A stretch of 64,000 nt of DNA from Lachnospiraceae bacterium XPB1003. Lineage in GTDB: Bacteria; Bacillota; Clostridia; Lachnospirales; Lachnospiraceae. Made by a program: the position numbers and the translations under genes. Where the stretch lies: NCBI GenBank assembly GCA_900102065.1, contig FMVK01000001.1:248001-312000 (forward strand), in the 5' to 3' direction. The notes under the pieces were generated by a model that saw only the letters and a list, made by a program, of their open reading frames with translations, ran no database searches and was not told where the DNA came from. This document shows positions 8,015-17,908 of this stretch, in pieces; the stretch's first letter is position 1; each line of letters begins with the position of its first letter.

Positions 8015-9313
8015 TTATAGCCATTTTCTCATAAACGGTATTCTGCGGATGAGCCAGGTCGGAATAAAGCATACAACAAATAAAACCGTAATCCATAAAA
8101 GTTCAGGCCCTATCATAGCAGGTCCTTCTACACTTCCGAATATAGCATCCTTAACCTTTCCGAAGAATGTGATCCTGTCAAGAACCGCAGGATGGATAAG
8201 ATAGATACCGAAAGTACATCCCGCTATGGAAGAAAGCACTTTAACCGTCTTATCACTGTGTGCCTTTCCGCCAAAGAGAACCTTGGCAGTAAGGAATATA
8301 GCTATAGTGTTAATGTAAGTTCCCCAGCTGAGATAATTCGTATATACCTTTACGCTTTCTACATATGTTGTGTAGTATGCGGTATTGCAGGCTATCACTA
8401 TCATTACGATGATATTTACCACCCATACGATAGGGAGGAGCTTGATCGCATGTTCGCGCTTTAAGCGATTATGGATGTAATATCCGGCGAGTGGATAGAG
8501 TACGGTACTTACAAGTATCCACTCTATATGGAAACTGCTGTTTAACGAAAATCTTCCCAGGAATATTTTCTCTTCTATTTCCGGGAGTATCACCTTAAGG
8601 ATCACAGCCATAGACAGAAGATAGATAAAATCCCTGTCTTTCATATTCTGTGCCATAGGACGAAGGAAAGGAAGACAGATCAGTATTCCCAGATAAGCAT
8701 ACATATACCAGAGAGGCTCCACTCTTTCTTTCGCATAGAGATCTCCAAGGAATGTAAACACATTGATCTCATCGCGTCCGGCCATGATGTCGGAAATATA
8801 ATATAAAAGTGTAAAGACAAACAATACAGAGAATATCCTGAATATCCTCTTTTTCCATAATACAGACAACGGCTCTTCCTTCGGAAGAAGAAGTGATCCC
8901 GAGATCATAAAGAAGATCAAAGGTCCGCAGAGAGCTGCTATGGAAAACATCATATACAGACCATAGAGAAAGCTTCCTGTCTCACACTGTCCGTAGAGTT
9001 CATATCCTTCTGTATGGGAAAACAGTACCAGTACGATAGCCGCTATCCTTAAAACATCAAAATAAATCTCGCGATTTCCTTCTGATCTTGCGCTCTTTTT
9101 CTTCTTACTCTTCTTAGCAGCTTTTTCTGTCCCGGTCATGACTTCGTTATTCACGATATCCATTTCAGGATGATCCTTTTTGGGGCTTTCTCTGTGTATT
9201 TCTTCTTTATGCACTTTTTCTTTATGAGAATGCTCTCTGTGTAAAACCTGTTTACCCATATTCTCACTGTGAGTGCCTTTTTTGTGTGAATTTTCCTGAT
9301 GTCTGTCGCTCAT
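8015..9313 (-). CDS. Acyltransferase-3 family membrane protein with His-rich N-terminus
   Basis: 432 residues. The acyltransferase-3 domain starts at REIYFDVLRIAAIVLVLFSH (residues ~82-101), where the Arg and the His of the SH motif are the family's catalytic positions, and about ten membrane helices follow. Such enzymes O-acylate surface sugars or peptidoglycan. Residues 1-50 are hydrophilic, with about nine histidines among Lys and Glu, which could bind metal or simply be a disordered cytoplasmic tail. The chosen ATG is three bases after the murB stop, with GGAGAG about ten bases upstream. Residue 51 (MDIVNN) is an alternative start that would remove the His-rich part. Placement between murB and rapZ hints at cell-wall modification. 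Confidence 0.85.
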   Translation of the reverse strand: MSDRHQENSHKKGTHSENMGKQVLHREHSHKEKVHKEEIHRESPKKDHPEMDIVNNEVMTGTEKAAKKSKKKKSARSEGNREIYFDVLRIAAIVLVLFSHTEGYELYGQCETGSFLYGLYMMFSIAALCGPLIFFMISGSLLLPKEEPLSVLWKKRIFRIFSVLFVFTLLYYISDIMAGRDEINVFTFLGDLYAKERVEPLWYMYAYLGILICLPFLRPMAQNMKDRDFIYLLSMAVILKVILPEIEEKIFLGRFSLNSSFHIEWILVSTVLYPLAGYYIHNRLKREHAIKLLPIVWVVNIIVMIVIACNTAYYTTYVESVKVYTNYLSWGTYINTIAIFLTAKVLFGGKAHSDKTVKVLSSIAGCTFGIYLIHPAVLDRITFFGKVKDAIFGSVEGPAMIGPELLWITVLFVVCFIPTWLIRRIPFMRKWL

Positions 9314-9316
9314 TAC

Positions 9317-10231
9317 TTAAAACTCTCCAAGCATTATTACTTCCGGCTCAAGTGTGACTCCGGTGTATTCTTTTACCCTGCTTTGAACTCTTACCATCAG
9401 TTGATGGATATCAGTAGCAGTGGCGTTCCCCTTATTAACTATGAATCCGCAATGCTTCTCGGAAACATACGCATCACCCACATGCTCTCCGGATAAACCC
9501 GCATCCGATATGAGCTTTCCCGCAAAAAAACCTTCCGGTCTTTTGAAAGTACTACCGGCACTGGGATATTCAAGCGGCTGTTTTTCCAGACGCTTCTTCT
9601 TATACTCTTCCATCCTGCCGCGTATCATTTCCGGATCATCTTCATTAAGCGTAAACACCGCTTTGATCACACATCCGGGACGATCCTTAAGACAACTGTA
9701 TCTGTAGGAAAGCTTTAAATCTTCCGCCGAACAGTGCTCTGTGCTTCCGTCTAAAAACAATATCTCCGCATCCTTAAGACACTGACATATCTCACCGCCG
9801 TAAGCTCCGGCATTCATAAAAACCGCACCGCCGACGCTTCCGGGTATCCCTGAAGCAAACTCCAGTCCGGAAAAACCTCTGTCCGCTGCTGCCGCAGCCA
9901 TACTTATAAGCGAAGCCGCTGCTCCTGCAGTTACTTCATTCCCGGAAAAGCTTATTCTTTCAAATCCACTCCCAAGGCGAAGGATCACTCCATCATACCC
10001 CTTGTCACTGACAAGTAGGTTGCTGCCTTTTCCGGCAAGGAAAAACGGGAGGCCGGTACTTTGCAGATAAGGTACCATACTCTTTAATGATTCTTCATGC
10101 GGAATGGTGACAAAGAACCTGGCAGCGCCTCCTGCTTTGAATGTTGTATGCTTCGACATGGGCTCATCACATAAGACATTCCCATCTCCCGCTATCTCTT
10201 TTAGCTTATTTATTAAATCTGTATCCGACAT
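9317..10231 (-). CDS. murB: UDP-N-acetylenolpyruvoylglucosamine reductase
   Basis: 304 residues. It has the FAD-binding PCMH domain (HTTFKAGGAARFFV near 27-40, AGKGSNLLVSDKGYDGVILRL near 66-86, ASGIPGSVGGAVFMNAGAYGGE near 125-146). The type IIb substrate domain includes YPSAGSTFKRPEG (catalytic Ser in GST), and the protein ends with the C-terminal Glu region LEPEVIMLGEF. It reduces enolpyruvyl-UDP-GlcNAc with NADPH to UDP-MurNAc in the cytoplasm. Its ATG overlaps the ROK kinase stop (TAATG), so it is coupled to that gene. Confidence 0.97.
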   Translation of the reverse strand: MSDTDLINKLKEIAGDGNVLCDEPMSKHTTFKAGGAARFFVTIPHEESLKSMVPYLQSTGLPFFLAGKGSNLLVSDKGYDGVILRLGSGFERISFSGNEVTAGAAASLISMAAAAADRGFSGLEFASGIPGSVGGAVFMNAGAYGGEICQCLKDAEILFLDGSTEHCSAEDLKLSYRYSCLKDRPGCVIKAVFTLNEDDPEMIRGRMEEYKKKRLEKQPLEYPSAGSTFKRPEGFFAGKLISDAGLSGEHVGDAYVSEKHCGFIVNKGNATATDIHQLMVRVQSRVKEYTGVTLEPEVIMLGEF

Positions 10232-11169
10232 TAACCTAAAACCAGCTTGGCAGCTCCATAGATACCGGCATCATTTCCAAGCTCGGCAAGAGTAAACTTA
10301 ACATTCTCGCTTCCATGGAAAACGTACTTCTTATAATTCTTAACGATATAGTCCAAAAGTATCTCTCCGGCCTTTGATACGCCTCCGCCTATGACAAAGG
10401 CTTCCGGATTGATCGCAGATGCTACGCCTGCAAGTCCCTTTCCGAGATAATCACCAAACTGCTCCGCTATCTCTATGGCCACCTTATCGCCTTCCTTAAC
10501 GGCATCAAATACCGTCTTGGCAGATATTTCTTCGTTTCTCAGAACACTGGGTTCATCATCTTTTTCAAGCCTTCTCTTTGCAAGTCTCACAACTCCGGTT
10601 GCAGAAGCATACTGCTCAAGACAGCCTGTCTTGCCGCATCCGCATTTTTCATGTTCTCCGTCAACAATATGGATATGACCTATCTCACCTGCAGCTCCTG
10701 TTGAGCCGGTAAGTATCTGTCCTCCAAGTATTATGCCTCCGCCTACGCCTGTTCCCAGCGTAACCATAACAAGACTGTTAAATCCTTTTCCACCGCCGCG
10801 CCACATCTCACCGAGGGCGGCAACATTAGCATCATTTCCTGCTTCAACGTTCATTCCTCCAAGAAGCTTGCTGAAAGTCTCCTTGATCGAGAATTCTCCC
10901 CATCCGAGATTGGGCGCCTTATATATGACACCTTTGCCATCAACGGGACCGGGTACACCAATTCCCACACCGATGACTTCACTGTCTGCGATCTGCTTTT
11001 CATTCATTTTGGCTTTTATCGCATCAGCAATATCCGGCAGTATTTTTTCTCCGTTATTTTCTTTTCTTGTGGGTATCTCCCACTTCTCACTTACATTGCC
11101 TTCCGGATCGAACAGACCCATCTTGACCGTTGTCCCCCCAAGATCAACTCCGAAAATGTACTTCCCCAT
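10231..11169 (-). CDS. glk: ROK-family glucokinase
   Basis: 312 residues. The ATP-binding start is FGVDLGGTTVKMGLFD. The ROK signature follows, with VTLGTGVGGGIILGGQ near 137-152 and a zinc site CGCGKTGCLEQYAS near 177-190. It phosphorylates glucose, or possibly another hexose, in the cytoplasm. In this operon type it is generally called glucokinase. It lies between hprK and murB, joining carbon-catabolite control with amino-sugar and wall synthesis. Confidence 0.93.
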   Translation of the reverse strand: MGKYIFGVDLGGTTVKMGLFDPEGNVSEKWEIPTRKENNGEKILPDIADAIKAKMNEKQIADSEVIGVGIGVPGPVDGKGVIYKAPNLGWGEFSIKETFSKLLGGMNVEAGNDANVAALGEMWRGGGKGFNSLVMVTLGTGVGGGIILGGQILTGSTGAAGEIGHIHIVDGEHEKCGCGKTGCLEQYASATGVVRLAKRRLEKDDEPSVLRNEEISAKTVFDAVKEGDKVAIEIAEQFGDYLGKGLAGVASAINPEAFVIGGGVSKAGEILLDYIVKNYKKYVFHGSENVKFTLAELGNDAGIYGAAKLVLG

Positions 11170-11190
11170 GAATCGTAACCTTTCCTTTCT

Positions 11191-12126
11191 TTATTCTTCG
11201 CCGTCGTTCTTTCCGATCGACGCCTGCAGACGCTTATACAATTCTTCCGCTGCATTGTAACCCATCTTCTTCTGTCTGTGGTTAACGGCAGCAGATTCAC
11301 AGATGACCGCCAGATTTCTTCCCGGTCTGATAGGGATGGTGTGACTTACGATCTTATTACCGAGATACTCGGTATATTCTTCCTCCAGCCCCATTCGGTC
11401 ATACTCCTGATCCTTCGACCAGTCTTTAAGCTTTATTACCAGATCTATCTCCTGATCATCTTTGACACTGGAAACACCGAACATCTGCTTTACATCCACG
11501 ATTCCTATACCGCGGATCTCGATCAGATGCTTTGTCACTTCCGGCGCACTTCCGATCAAAGTATCCTCTGATACCTTTCTGATGAGTACCGCGTCATCAC
11601 TGACCAGACGATGTCCTCTTTTTATCAGCTCTATAGCCGCTTCACTCTTACCGATACCGCTCTCTCCTGTGATAAGAACTCCTTCACCGTAGATATCCAC
11701 AAGTACTCCGTGAACCTGAATACAGGGAGCGAGTTTAGCGTTCAGCCATCTGATGACCTCTGCCATAAATGCAGATGTAGCCTTGGAAGTACCAAGGATA
11801 GGAACACCATACTTTACGGCTGTTGCCTTGAATAAAGGATCCGGCTCCAGTTCCCTGCAGAAAACAAACGCCGGAGTTGCATGATTCAATATCCTGTCAT
11901 AGATCTCAGCCTTCTGCTCCGGAGCAAGCGACTGCATATATGTATATTCAACAAATCCTACAATCTGAAGTCTCGTTGAATCATAATGTTCCAGATATCC
12001 TGTCAGCTGTATGGCAGGACGATTTATATCCGGCTGGGTGATCTTTATCTTATTGATATCGATCTCTTCCGTCAGATTCTTCAGCTTCATTTTGTCTATC
12101 AGACGCTGCAGACTGATACTTGCCAT
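11191..12126 (-). CDS. hprK: HPr kinase/phosphorylase
   Basis: 311 residues. It has an N-terminal regulatory domain, then the P-loop GESGIGKSEAAIELIKRGHRL near 151-171, the VSDDAV segment, and the HprK signature IEIRGIGIVDVKQMFG near 201-216. It phosphorylates HPr on a serine under ATP-rich conditions and removes it when phosphate is high, setting carbon-catabolite repression in Firmicutes. There is a strong ribosome site (AAAGGAGG). It is the first gene of the operon running to whiA and has its own promoter. Confidence 0.97.
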   Translation of the reverse strand: MASISLQRLIDKMKLKNLTEEIDINKIKITQPDINRPAIQLTGYLEHYDSTRLQIVGFVEYTYMQSLAPEQKAEIYDRILNHATPAFVFCRELEPDPLFKATAVKYGVPILGTSKATSAFMAEVIRWLNAKLAPCIQVHGVLVDIYGEGVLITGESGIGKSEAAIELIKRGHRLVSDDAVLIRKVSEDTLIGSAPEVTKHLIEIRGIGIVDVKQMFGVSSVKDDQEIDLVIKLKDWSKDQEYDRMGLEEEYTEYLGNKIVSHTIPIRPGRNLAVICESAAVNHRQKKMGYNAAEELYKRLQASIGKNDGEE

Positions 12127-12193
12127 ATAAAGCCTCCTTTTTCTACCAGAACATCCTTAATCAAAAAATATTGCATGAAGACATACAGGATTT

Positions 12194-12202
12194 ATTATAT
12201 CA
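12194..12202 (-). promoter_or_regulatory. Extended -10 promoter for the hprK operon
   Basis: On the minus strand the sequence reads TGATATAAT, a perfect extended -10 (TGN plus TATAAT), about 70 bases before the hprK ATG. There is no convincing -35 box, as is usual for extended -10 promoters. It overlaps the stop end of the CotH gene. Confidence 0.6.
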
Positions 12203-14143
12203 CAAACGATCCTGCATAGGCCATACATAGGCAGGGCGATCTAACATGAACCACTTTAACTTAGTGATCTGCTCATCCGCCTCCTCTGCACTGCCTTCAC
12301 TGGGAAATCTGTTATACTGCTGCTCCCACAGAGGTGAATACGTTCCCTTGTATTTATCAAAATAATATTCTACATTCTCTTCGGTAAACAGGTCGGCCGA
12401 CATCTCTATCAGCTTTTCTTTATAGGCCTCCCTGAAACCGTCATTCGTCATAAGATAAGCAAAACACTTGGGCGCCATCCAGGGAACGGAAGTATCCAAC
12501 AACCCTCCTTCTATACCGTCCGAAACCATTGCATCGGCTATAGTATCCCTGTCGGCATAGCCTCCGCAGTAATCCAGATCGTAGAGAGCCATTCTCCATC
12601 TTCCATCGCCATATTCGCTGCCCTCATCCTCTATAGTCCTCCACATGGACCAGTTATGATAGGGCCAGTCATTGTTGTTCACCCACACTTCTGCAGCAAA
12701 ATAATTCAGGAAAGAATCCGTATCCACGAGCTTCGAAAACTCATTGAAATCCTCATCCGATTTTAGATCTTCGTGAGAAGCAAAGAATTCCTTCAGATCG
12801 TTGAAATAATAGTACTGATCACTTACGCCCTCCGGAAGCTCTCCCACATCCAGCTTTCCCTCTGTACCATCCTTATCCTTGTAAAGGATCACATTATCTT
12901 TATCCACACCGTATCTGGATGCAAACCATTCATCATCGAAATCGGTTCTGATACCGTAAAGTCCCCAGTATTCACCGTTCAGATATACGATACAGCAACG
13001 GGATTCCTGAAATGCCACATTTTCCATATCCCAGTCGGAGATCATATCCTGAAGCAGCATATCCGTGCATTTGGTATTCTTATACAGGCCGTTATAGTCC
13101 GACTTTATTATGAGTTTATCGAAAGAATCCATCACATTTCCTGATACGCTCTCGTAACTATTTCCAAATATCGGATAATCAAAACTCTTTTTTCCGTACT
13201 GTTTACGTGCATATATTCGAAAACTTTTCTGCAGGGCGCTTCTTCCCTGCTGTCCCTGTATACGTATACCGCAGTTCTGGGATAACAGTATCTCGGATGT
13301 CCCCATGGGAGATGCCGTAATTACGGTTACCGCAGCAGGTCTTTCCCAGTCTTTTCCGCGCTGGTTGTAATTGGCATACCAATGGCTTCTGTAACTGTTT
13401 ACCATTTCTTCGGGAGTGCCGCCGTTTTCATAGAATTCTTCTACTTCGCTATCGAATATGGCTCCTTTTACATATATCCCTTTTTCATGATCGAAAAGAT
13501 CATCATAATCCATCTGGATGCTGACGATAGCCAGATCCGAAACCGCATAGCTGCAGCTGTCGGAAATACCTTTTATATGTTCATCTGCACTTCCCATGAA
13601 GTAGACTTCGTTCTTCTCATCATAGATCCTGCCGTCTTCACCCACACAGGCCATGCGTAAGACAGAACACTTATCCACATCTTCCTTTCCGGGGATCTCT
13701 GCCGTATTGATCACAGTCACTCCGTCTTCGGATACGGTCTCATGATCTACTGTGATAAGTCCTGGTTCAACCGCGGCGCATACATTTTCATCATTTCTTC
13801 TGTCCCTCACAGTGATGGGACCTGTATACTGCAATCTGGTCTCACTGGTAAGCGGATCACTTCCGTCTTCCGTATACCAGATAACGGCATTTTCAGGCGG
13901 ATCCATAACTGCCCTGTTGATACTTACCGTCAGATCAAATTCACCCGGATAAAATCCTGATCTGTCAGAAAGAACAAGACCATCCTCTCCATCAATCTCT
14001 GCATTGCCTGCATAAGACGAAAGTCCGGGAATATTGTCTGATACGGAATTATCGGACAAGGCTCCATTTCCCTTATCCGGCGAACAAGCCGTAAATATAA
14101 CGGCTGTCATCACTAAACCAAAACATGCCAAACACTTTTTCAT
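12200..14143 (-). CDS. CotH-kinase-family surface lipoprotein
   Basis: 647 residues. The lipoprotein signal has a candidate lipobox FTAC with Cys20, so the protein is likely anchored outside the cell. Residues ~56-112 resemble a chitobiase C-terminal-type repeat (IWYTEDGSDPLTS). The CotH domain covers about 190-560, with CGIRIQGQQGRSALQKSFRIYA, FDKLIIKSDYNG, YLNGEYWGLYGIRTDFDDEWF and LYDLDYCGG. CotH of Bacillus spores is an atypical secreted protein kinase; the partner here is unknown. There is a clear ribosome site (GGAGG). It follows the second YidC fusion on the same strand with 23 bases between, so it probably belongs to that accessory operon. Confidence 0.9.
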   Translation of the reverse strand: MKKCLACFGLVMTAVIFTACSPDKGNGALSDNSVSDNIPGLSSYAGNAEIDGEDGLVLSDRSGFYPGEFDLTVSINRAVMDPPENAVIWYTEDGSDPLTSETRLQYTGPITVRDRRNDENVCAAVEPGLITVDHETVSEDGVTVINTAEIPGKEDVDKCSVLRMACVGEDGRIYDEKNEVYFMGSADEHIKGISDSCSYAVSDLAIVSIQMDYDDLFDHEKGIYVKGAIFDSEVEEFYENGGTPEEMVNSYRSHWYANYNQRGKDWERPAAVTVITASPMGTSEILLSQNCGIRIQGQQGRSALQKSFRIYARKQYGKKSFDYPIFGNSYESVSGNVMDSFDKLIIKSDYNGLYKNTKCTDMLLQDMISDWDMENVAFQESRCCIVYLNGEYWGLYGIRTDFDDEWFASRYGVDKDNVILYKDKDGTEGKLDVGELPEGVSDQYYYFNDLKEFFASHEDLKSDEDFNEFSKLVDTDSFLNYFAAEVWVNNNDWPYHNWSMWRTIEDEGSEYGDGRWRMALYDLDYCGGYADRDTIADAMVSDGIEGGLLDTSVPWMAPKCFAYLMTNDGFREAYKEKLIEMSADLFTEENVEYYFDKYKGTYSPLWEQQYNRFPSEGSAEEADEQITKLKWFMLDRPAYVWPMQDRL

Positions 14144-14166
14144 AAGCTAAACCTCCAACAAAGAGA

Positions 14167-16884
14167 TCATTCTGCTGCATTATCCGGGCCAAGGTTAGTC
14201 CAGCTCTCGGGATCATACACCGGTCCGTCTACGGTATACCAGTCATCATCCCTTGTATCAAAAACATATCCCTTGTTATCTGTTATGACATAATTCTCCG
14301 ACGAAGTGATATAAGGATGCTTCTTCTGCTCCGTATCTATCTCAATAGGCTTTCCCGTATACGGATTAACCGCATCTGTGACTATTCCGTTTACCGCAAG
14401 ATAAGGAACATCAGCTATAGTCATGAAATCATCCGATACCGTCATAACGTCACTGCTGTCATTAAAATCTTTGACCATTAAAAGAGCCAAAAACATCTGC
14501 GCATCATAACCGTCTTCCAGTATGCACTCTCCCATACTGAGGGCATGATCCGAGACAAGTATTATCCTTGTGTTGTCGTACACCCCCTCTTCCTTCAGAT
14601 GATCAAACCATTTATTGAGACACATGAAAGCTCTCATCTGGGTGTGCCATGATGAAGATGCGTGATATCCCCATTTATCTTCGAATCCTCTGTTATCGGG
14701 ATAGGCCGAGTATTCATAATCCGGCATTTGCAGGGTAACTGTCTCATGCGTAATCTCATTGTTCATCACCACCGCACAGCCTAAAGCATCATCCGTGAGC
14801 TTTGTCAGCTTATCCAGATTTTCCATCACCGCATACTGATTGAGATATTCAGTGGGGATGTTTGTCACAGACATATACTTACCCTTGCTGTAGACAAATG
14901 ATTGGAGAGAAACAGGAAGTGACTTCATCACACCATACATAAAGAATCTCCAGTCTCTTCCACCACCGGATGCGGATATTTCCGTCTTCTCCTCCGGTGT
15001 AAGCATATCCGCACACTGTCCGTCCGCTAGCGTATGATAGTCTACATTATCCAGGTTCCCAAAAACATCATCCACTGTCTTCTCGTAATACCCGACATAA
15101 GGCAGGTCACATGCGGCAACATGCATACCCTCCTCAGAAAAAACTCTCGGTAAAAGAGTAATAGCTTCATCATGTTTATCTCTGAGTAAAACATCCCCTC
15201 TTGCATTCATTGATTCCGGAGTATACTCGTATCCTCCAAAAAGTTCCGGAGCACCGAAATTGGTATGGGCACCGAAAGAAATCGTCTCGGGATAATAAGT
15301 GAAATCAGAAAACCCTTCCGCAAGTTCCGGTCTCTCTTCTAAGATATACGGTACAAGTGCTCCCACAGCCCTGTCCAGCATTATCACTACGACATTCTTT
15401 CCGGTCCGGCTCAAAACCAGCGGCTGTTCAACCGATAGTGTCCCCGCATTTCCGACTCCGGACTTTGCAAGTGCATCATTAACTCTTACCACATCGGTGA
15501 ATCCAAGCACTGCTGCGGCCGCAGTAAGAACCGCATAAGCGAATATAAGCAGTCTGCGATGTTTCTTCCACACCCATATACAGATGACCGCCATCACACA
15601 GACCGAAGCGATATTTAATATCTGCCATCCGGCCGAAAAATACATTCCCTCGGAATAAAGAAGATCCGTAGAAAGTGTTCCGAAGGTTTTTCCGAAGATC
15701 ATATAATCAACAAGCATTACCGGAGGTATCATCACCGTAACAAGAGATAATATCTTTTTCCCTTTATGATCTGCCGTCAGATATACAACTCCCGACCAGA
15801 ATAAAAATATTCCTGCGGCTACTTCCAACATCCTGAATACATGATCCAGTGGCATGGTACCGGCTCCGAAATCCACAAATTCTTCCGGAGATGATGAAAC
15901 TATGGAAAGAGGAAGCAATAGTCCGAATATGATCGCCGCAAGAAGCGATGAAACAAACCATATATTCCTGTGGACTCTGACTTCATCTTCAGATATCTCT
16001 TCAGATATGTCCGATCTTTTCTTTTTTCCGATCAATTTTCCTAAAAGAGGGATAAATGATATGACTACCACAGCCGCGATAAAAAGTATATGGCCCTTAT
16101 CGGGGATCCATTTATCCGGTCCCACATTCTTTACAAGAACTCCCGAAAAAGCAGCCCATATCGCAACAAATACACCCGCCAATGCACATATAACCGCAGC
16201 TACTGTGCCCGGGTGTTTTATCTTCTTCATAAAGACATTTTTTAAAAGAGAAAACAGATTATTCAGTGTCCAGTAAAACACAAGTCCTGAAGGACAGGGA
16301 TACAAAAAGATCAGGAATATGACTGCTATCAGAAAGGGTTGTATCCTTTCACGCAAAGACAATCCCTTTGTATATATGATCGAAGATATAAAATTAAAAA
16401 GCGTCATCAACACGGGAAGCACGTTGACGGATATCGTACCTATCCTTATCAACCCATCCGGCTGCGAAAGATCTTCAAAGATCCAAAATGACGCATTCTT
16501 TAAAACAGGAAGCGTGGAAAGAAATTTATATGCTGCAATAAGAAAAGGTATCTGTAACAGAAGTGAGATGGTTCCTTTGAGGGGACTGAGCGAGGAATAC
16601 TTCTGCTCTCTGTAATAAGCCTGTCTCATCATAAACCTCTCATCGCCGGAAAAAACTTTTCCAATATGAGAGATCCACTTATTCATCTTCTCCTGCTTCT
16701 CCCTCTCTTCCTCCTGCATAGCGTCTGCTCTTTTGTATAAAGGAAGACAAAGAAGATTGACAGTAAGACTTACAGCTATTATGGATATACCGGCATTATA
16801 TGTAAGAAGCCATACGGCTGAAAAGATCAGCTGTATAAGATACTGAACGGGAAGTATGATGATATTATATAAGATCTGTGCCAT
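14167..16884 (-). CDS. YidC/Oxa1-like domain fused to alkaline-phosphatase-superfamily transferase (copy 2)
   Basis: 905 residues from the ATG at 16882-16884, which overlaps the stop of the upstream gene (TGATG) and has GAGGAAG just before it; a TTG one codon earlier is less likely. The YidC part (1-217) carries FSGDERFM, LLLQIPFLIAAYKFLS and PCPSGLVFYWTLNNLFS. The TM1 position normally Arg is N43. The middle part has SSSPEEFVDF and IFGKTFGTLS. The C-terminal part has D504 (MLDRA), T541 (GAHTNFGAPELFGGYEYTP), H713 (EITHE) and D779-H780. Membrane helices occupy about the first 465 residues, so the enzyme domain should face outwards. Copy 2 differs in having SDHA rather than SDHG. It is translationally coupled to the SGNH gene. 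Confidence 0.85.
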   Translation of the reverse strand: MAQILYNIIILPVQYLIQLIFSAVWLLTYNAGISIIAVSLTVNLLCLPLYKRADAMQEEEREKQEKMNKWISHIGKVFSGDERFMMRQAYYREQKYSSLSPLKGTISLLLQIPFLIAAYKFLSTLPVLKNASFWIFEDLSQPDGLIRIGTISVNVLPVLMTLFNFISSIIYTKGLSLRERIQPFLIAVIFLIFLYPCPSGLVFYWTLNNLFSLLKNVFMKKIKHPGTVAAVICALAGVFVAIWAAFSGVLVKNVGPDKWIPDKGHILFIAAVVVISFIPLLGKLIGKKKRSDISEEISEDEVRVHRNIWFVSSLLAAIIFGLLLPLSIVSSSPEEFVDFGAGTMPLDHVFRMLEVAAGIFLFWSGVVYLTADHKGKKILSLVTVMIPPVMLVDYMIFGKTFGTLSTDLLYSEGMYFSAGWQILNIASVCVMAVICIWVWKKHRRLLIFAYAVLTAAAAVLGFTDVVRVNDALAKSGVGNAGTLSVEQPLVLSRTGKNVVVIMLDRAVGALVPYILEERPELAEGFSDFTYYPETISFGAHTNFGAPELFGGYEYTPESMNARGDVLLRDKHDEAITLLPRVFSEEGMHVAACDLPYVGYYEKTVDDVFGNLDNVDYHTLADGQCADMLTPEEKTEISASGGGRDWRFFMYGVMKSLPVSLQSFVYSKGKYMSVTNIPTEYLNQYAVMENLDKLTKLTDDALGCAVVMNNEITHETVTLQMPDYEYSAYPDNRGFEDKWGYHASSSWHTQMRAFMCLNKWFDHLKEEGVYDNTRIILVSDHALSMGECILEDGYDAQMFLALLMVKDFNDSSDVMTVSDDFMTIADVPYLAVNGIVTDAVNPYTGKPIEIDTEQKKHPYITSSENYVITDNKGYVFDTRDDDWYTVDGPVYDPESWTNLGPDNAAE

Positions 16885-17885
16885 CAATATTCTTCCTCTT
16901 CGCCGTTTTCCATATAGTCTTTAAGCTTTGTTGCCAGTAGTCCGGAATATTTCTCTGCACCTTCCGTATTAAGGTGAAGAGGATGATTATAAAAATACTC
17001 AACCGGAAGTTCATAATCCTGAAAATTACCGATCACCGGAGCATCCATATAAGATCTCACGTTATTGTTAAAAGTTTTAAACATCAGGGAATCCTCAACC
17101 CATGATCCCTCGATGGTAGGCGAAAAAGCGATAACGAACTCCACGTCGTTTTCCCTGCACCATTTTGAGAACTCATTGAGGGCCTCCATGGTTTCCTCTT
17201 CAAGATCCTCATATCTGATGGTATCTTCCGGTGAAACATCTGTTGATATCTGTGTTCCGATCCTTTCAACCGTCATGTTTCCCTTCTCATCAAAGGAATC
17301 GGCTCTGTAAACCTGTTCCTTATCAGACAGTCTGCTTCTGACGGCTTCAATAGGACCGGAGGCCGTCAGTGCATATAATTTTCTCCATGTAAGATATGTT
17401 TCCGGTACACCGCCTACACTGTCCCAGTATGCCAGAAGCTTCTCCTTGTCCGGCTCAAGTGCAGCTGAGATAGACATGATACTGGTATCTTCGGGATTGG
17501 ATTCACCCAGGATATAAACCACCATATCACCGGGCTTAACGGATTCCTTAAGTGTATCGATCAGATAAGGAATACCTATGGCTGCCTCTATACCCAATAT
17601 CTGAACCGTTCTTTTATCTTCACATAATACTTCTTCCATTGTCTTCGTATCTATTCCATAGGGAACATAGGATGAACCGAAAACAATGATCTCCGGATCT
17701 CTGTTCGGAGCCTTTATCGCATCAATCTGCCTGAGAAGCGCTCTCTGATATGCATTATCGTAAGCATCGGGTCCTATCTCGGATTTCCAGAGAAACCAGA
17801 AAAGAAGCTGCCATGCTCCGTAAGCCAGCACAAGCAGCAGGATAAATTTAAGTAAAAATATAAAGAATGGTTTTCTTTCTTTCAT
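16884..17885 (-). CDS. SGNH/DltD-AlgJ-like membrane-anchored protein
   Basis: 333 residues. One N-terminal membrane helix (~9-31) is followed by an extracellular domain. IIVFGSSYVPYGID (residues ~66-79) matches the block I motif of SGNH hydrolases with candidate nucleophile S72. NHPLHLN near residue 300 fits the last block with its His. DltD- and AlgJ/AlgX-like members help O-acetylate or D-alanylate surface polymers. The stop overlaps the start of the second YidC fusion, so they probably act together. No Shine-Dalgarno sequence is visible; a short inverted repeat (TTGAGA/TCTCAA) lies in the 23 bases after higA. Confidence 0.7.
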   Translation of the reverse strand: MKERKPFFIFLLKFILLLVLAYGAWQLLFWFLWKSEIGPDAYDNAYQRALLRQIDAIKAPNRDPEIIVFGSSYVPYGIDTKTMEEVLCEDKRTVQILGIEAAIGIPYLIDTLKESVKPGDMVVYILGESNPEDTSIMSISAALEPDKEKLLAYWDSVGGVPETYLTWRKLYALTASGPIEAVRSRLSDKEQVYRADSFDEKGNMTVERIGTQISTDVSPEDTIRYEDLEEETMEALNEFSKWCRENDVEFVIAFSPTIEGSWVEDSLMFKTFNNNVRSYMDAPVIGNFQDYELPVEYFYNHPLHLNTEGAEKYSGLLATKLKDYMENGEEEEY

Positions 17886-17908
17886 AACTATAATTTGAGA
17901 AATTTATC

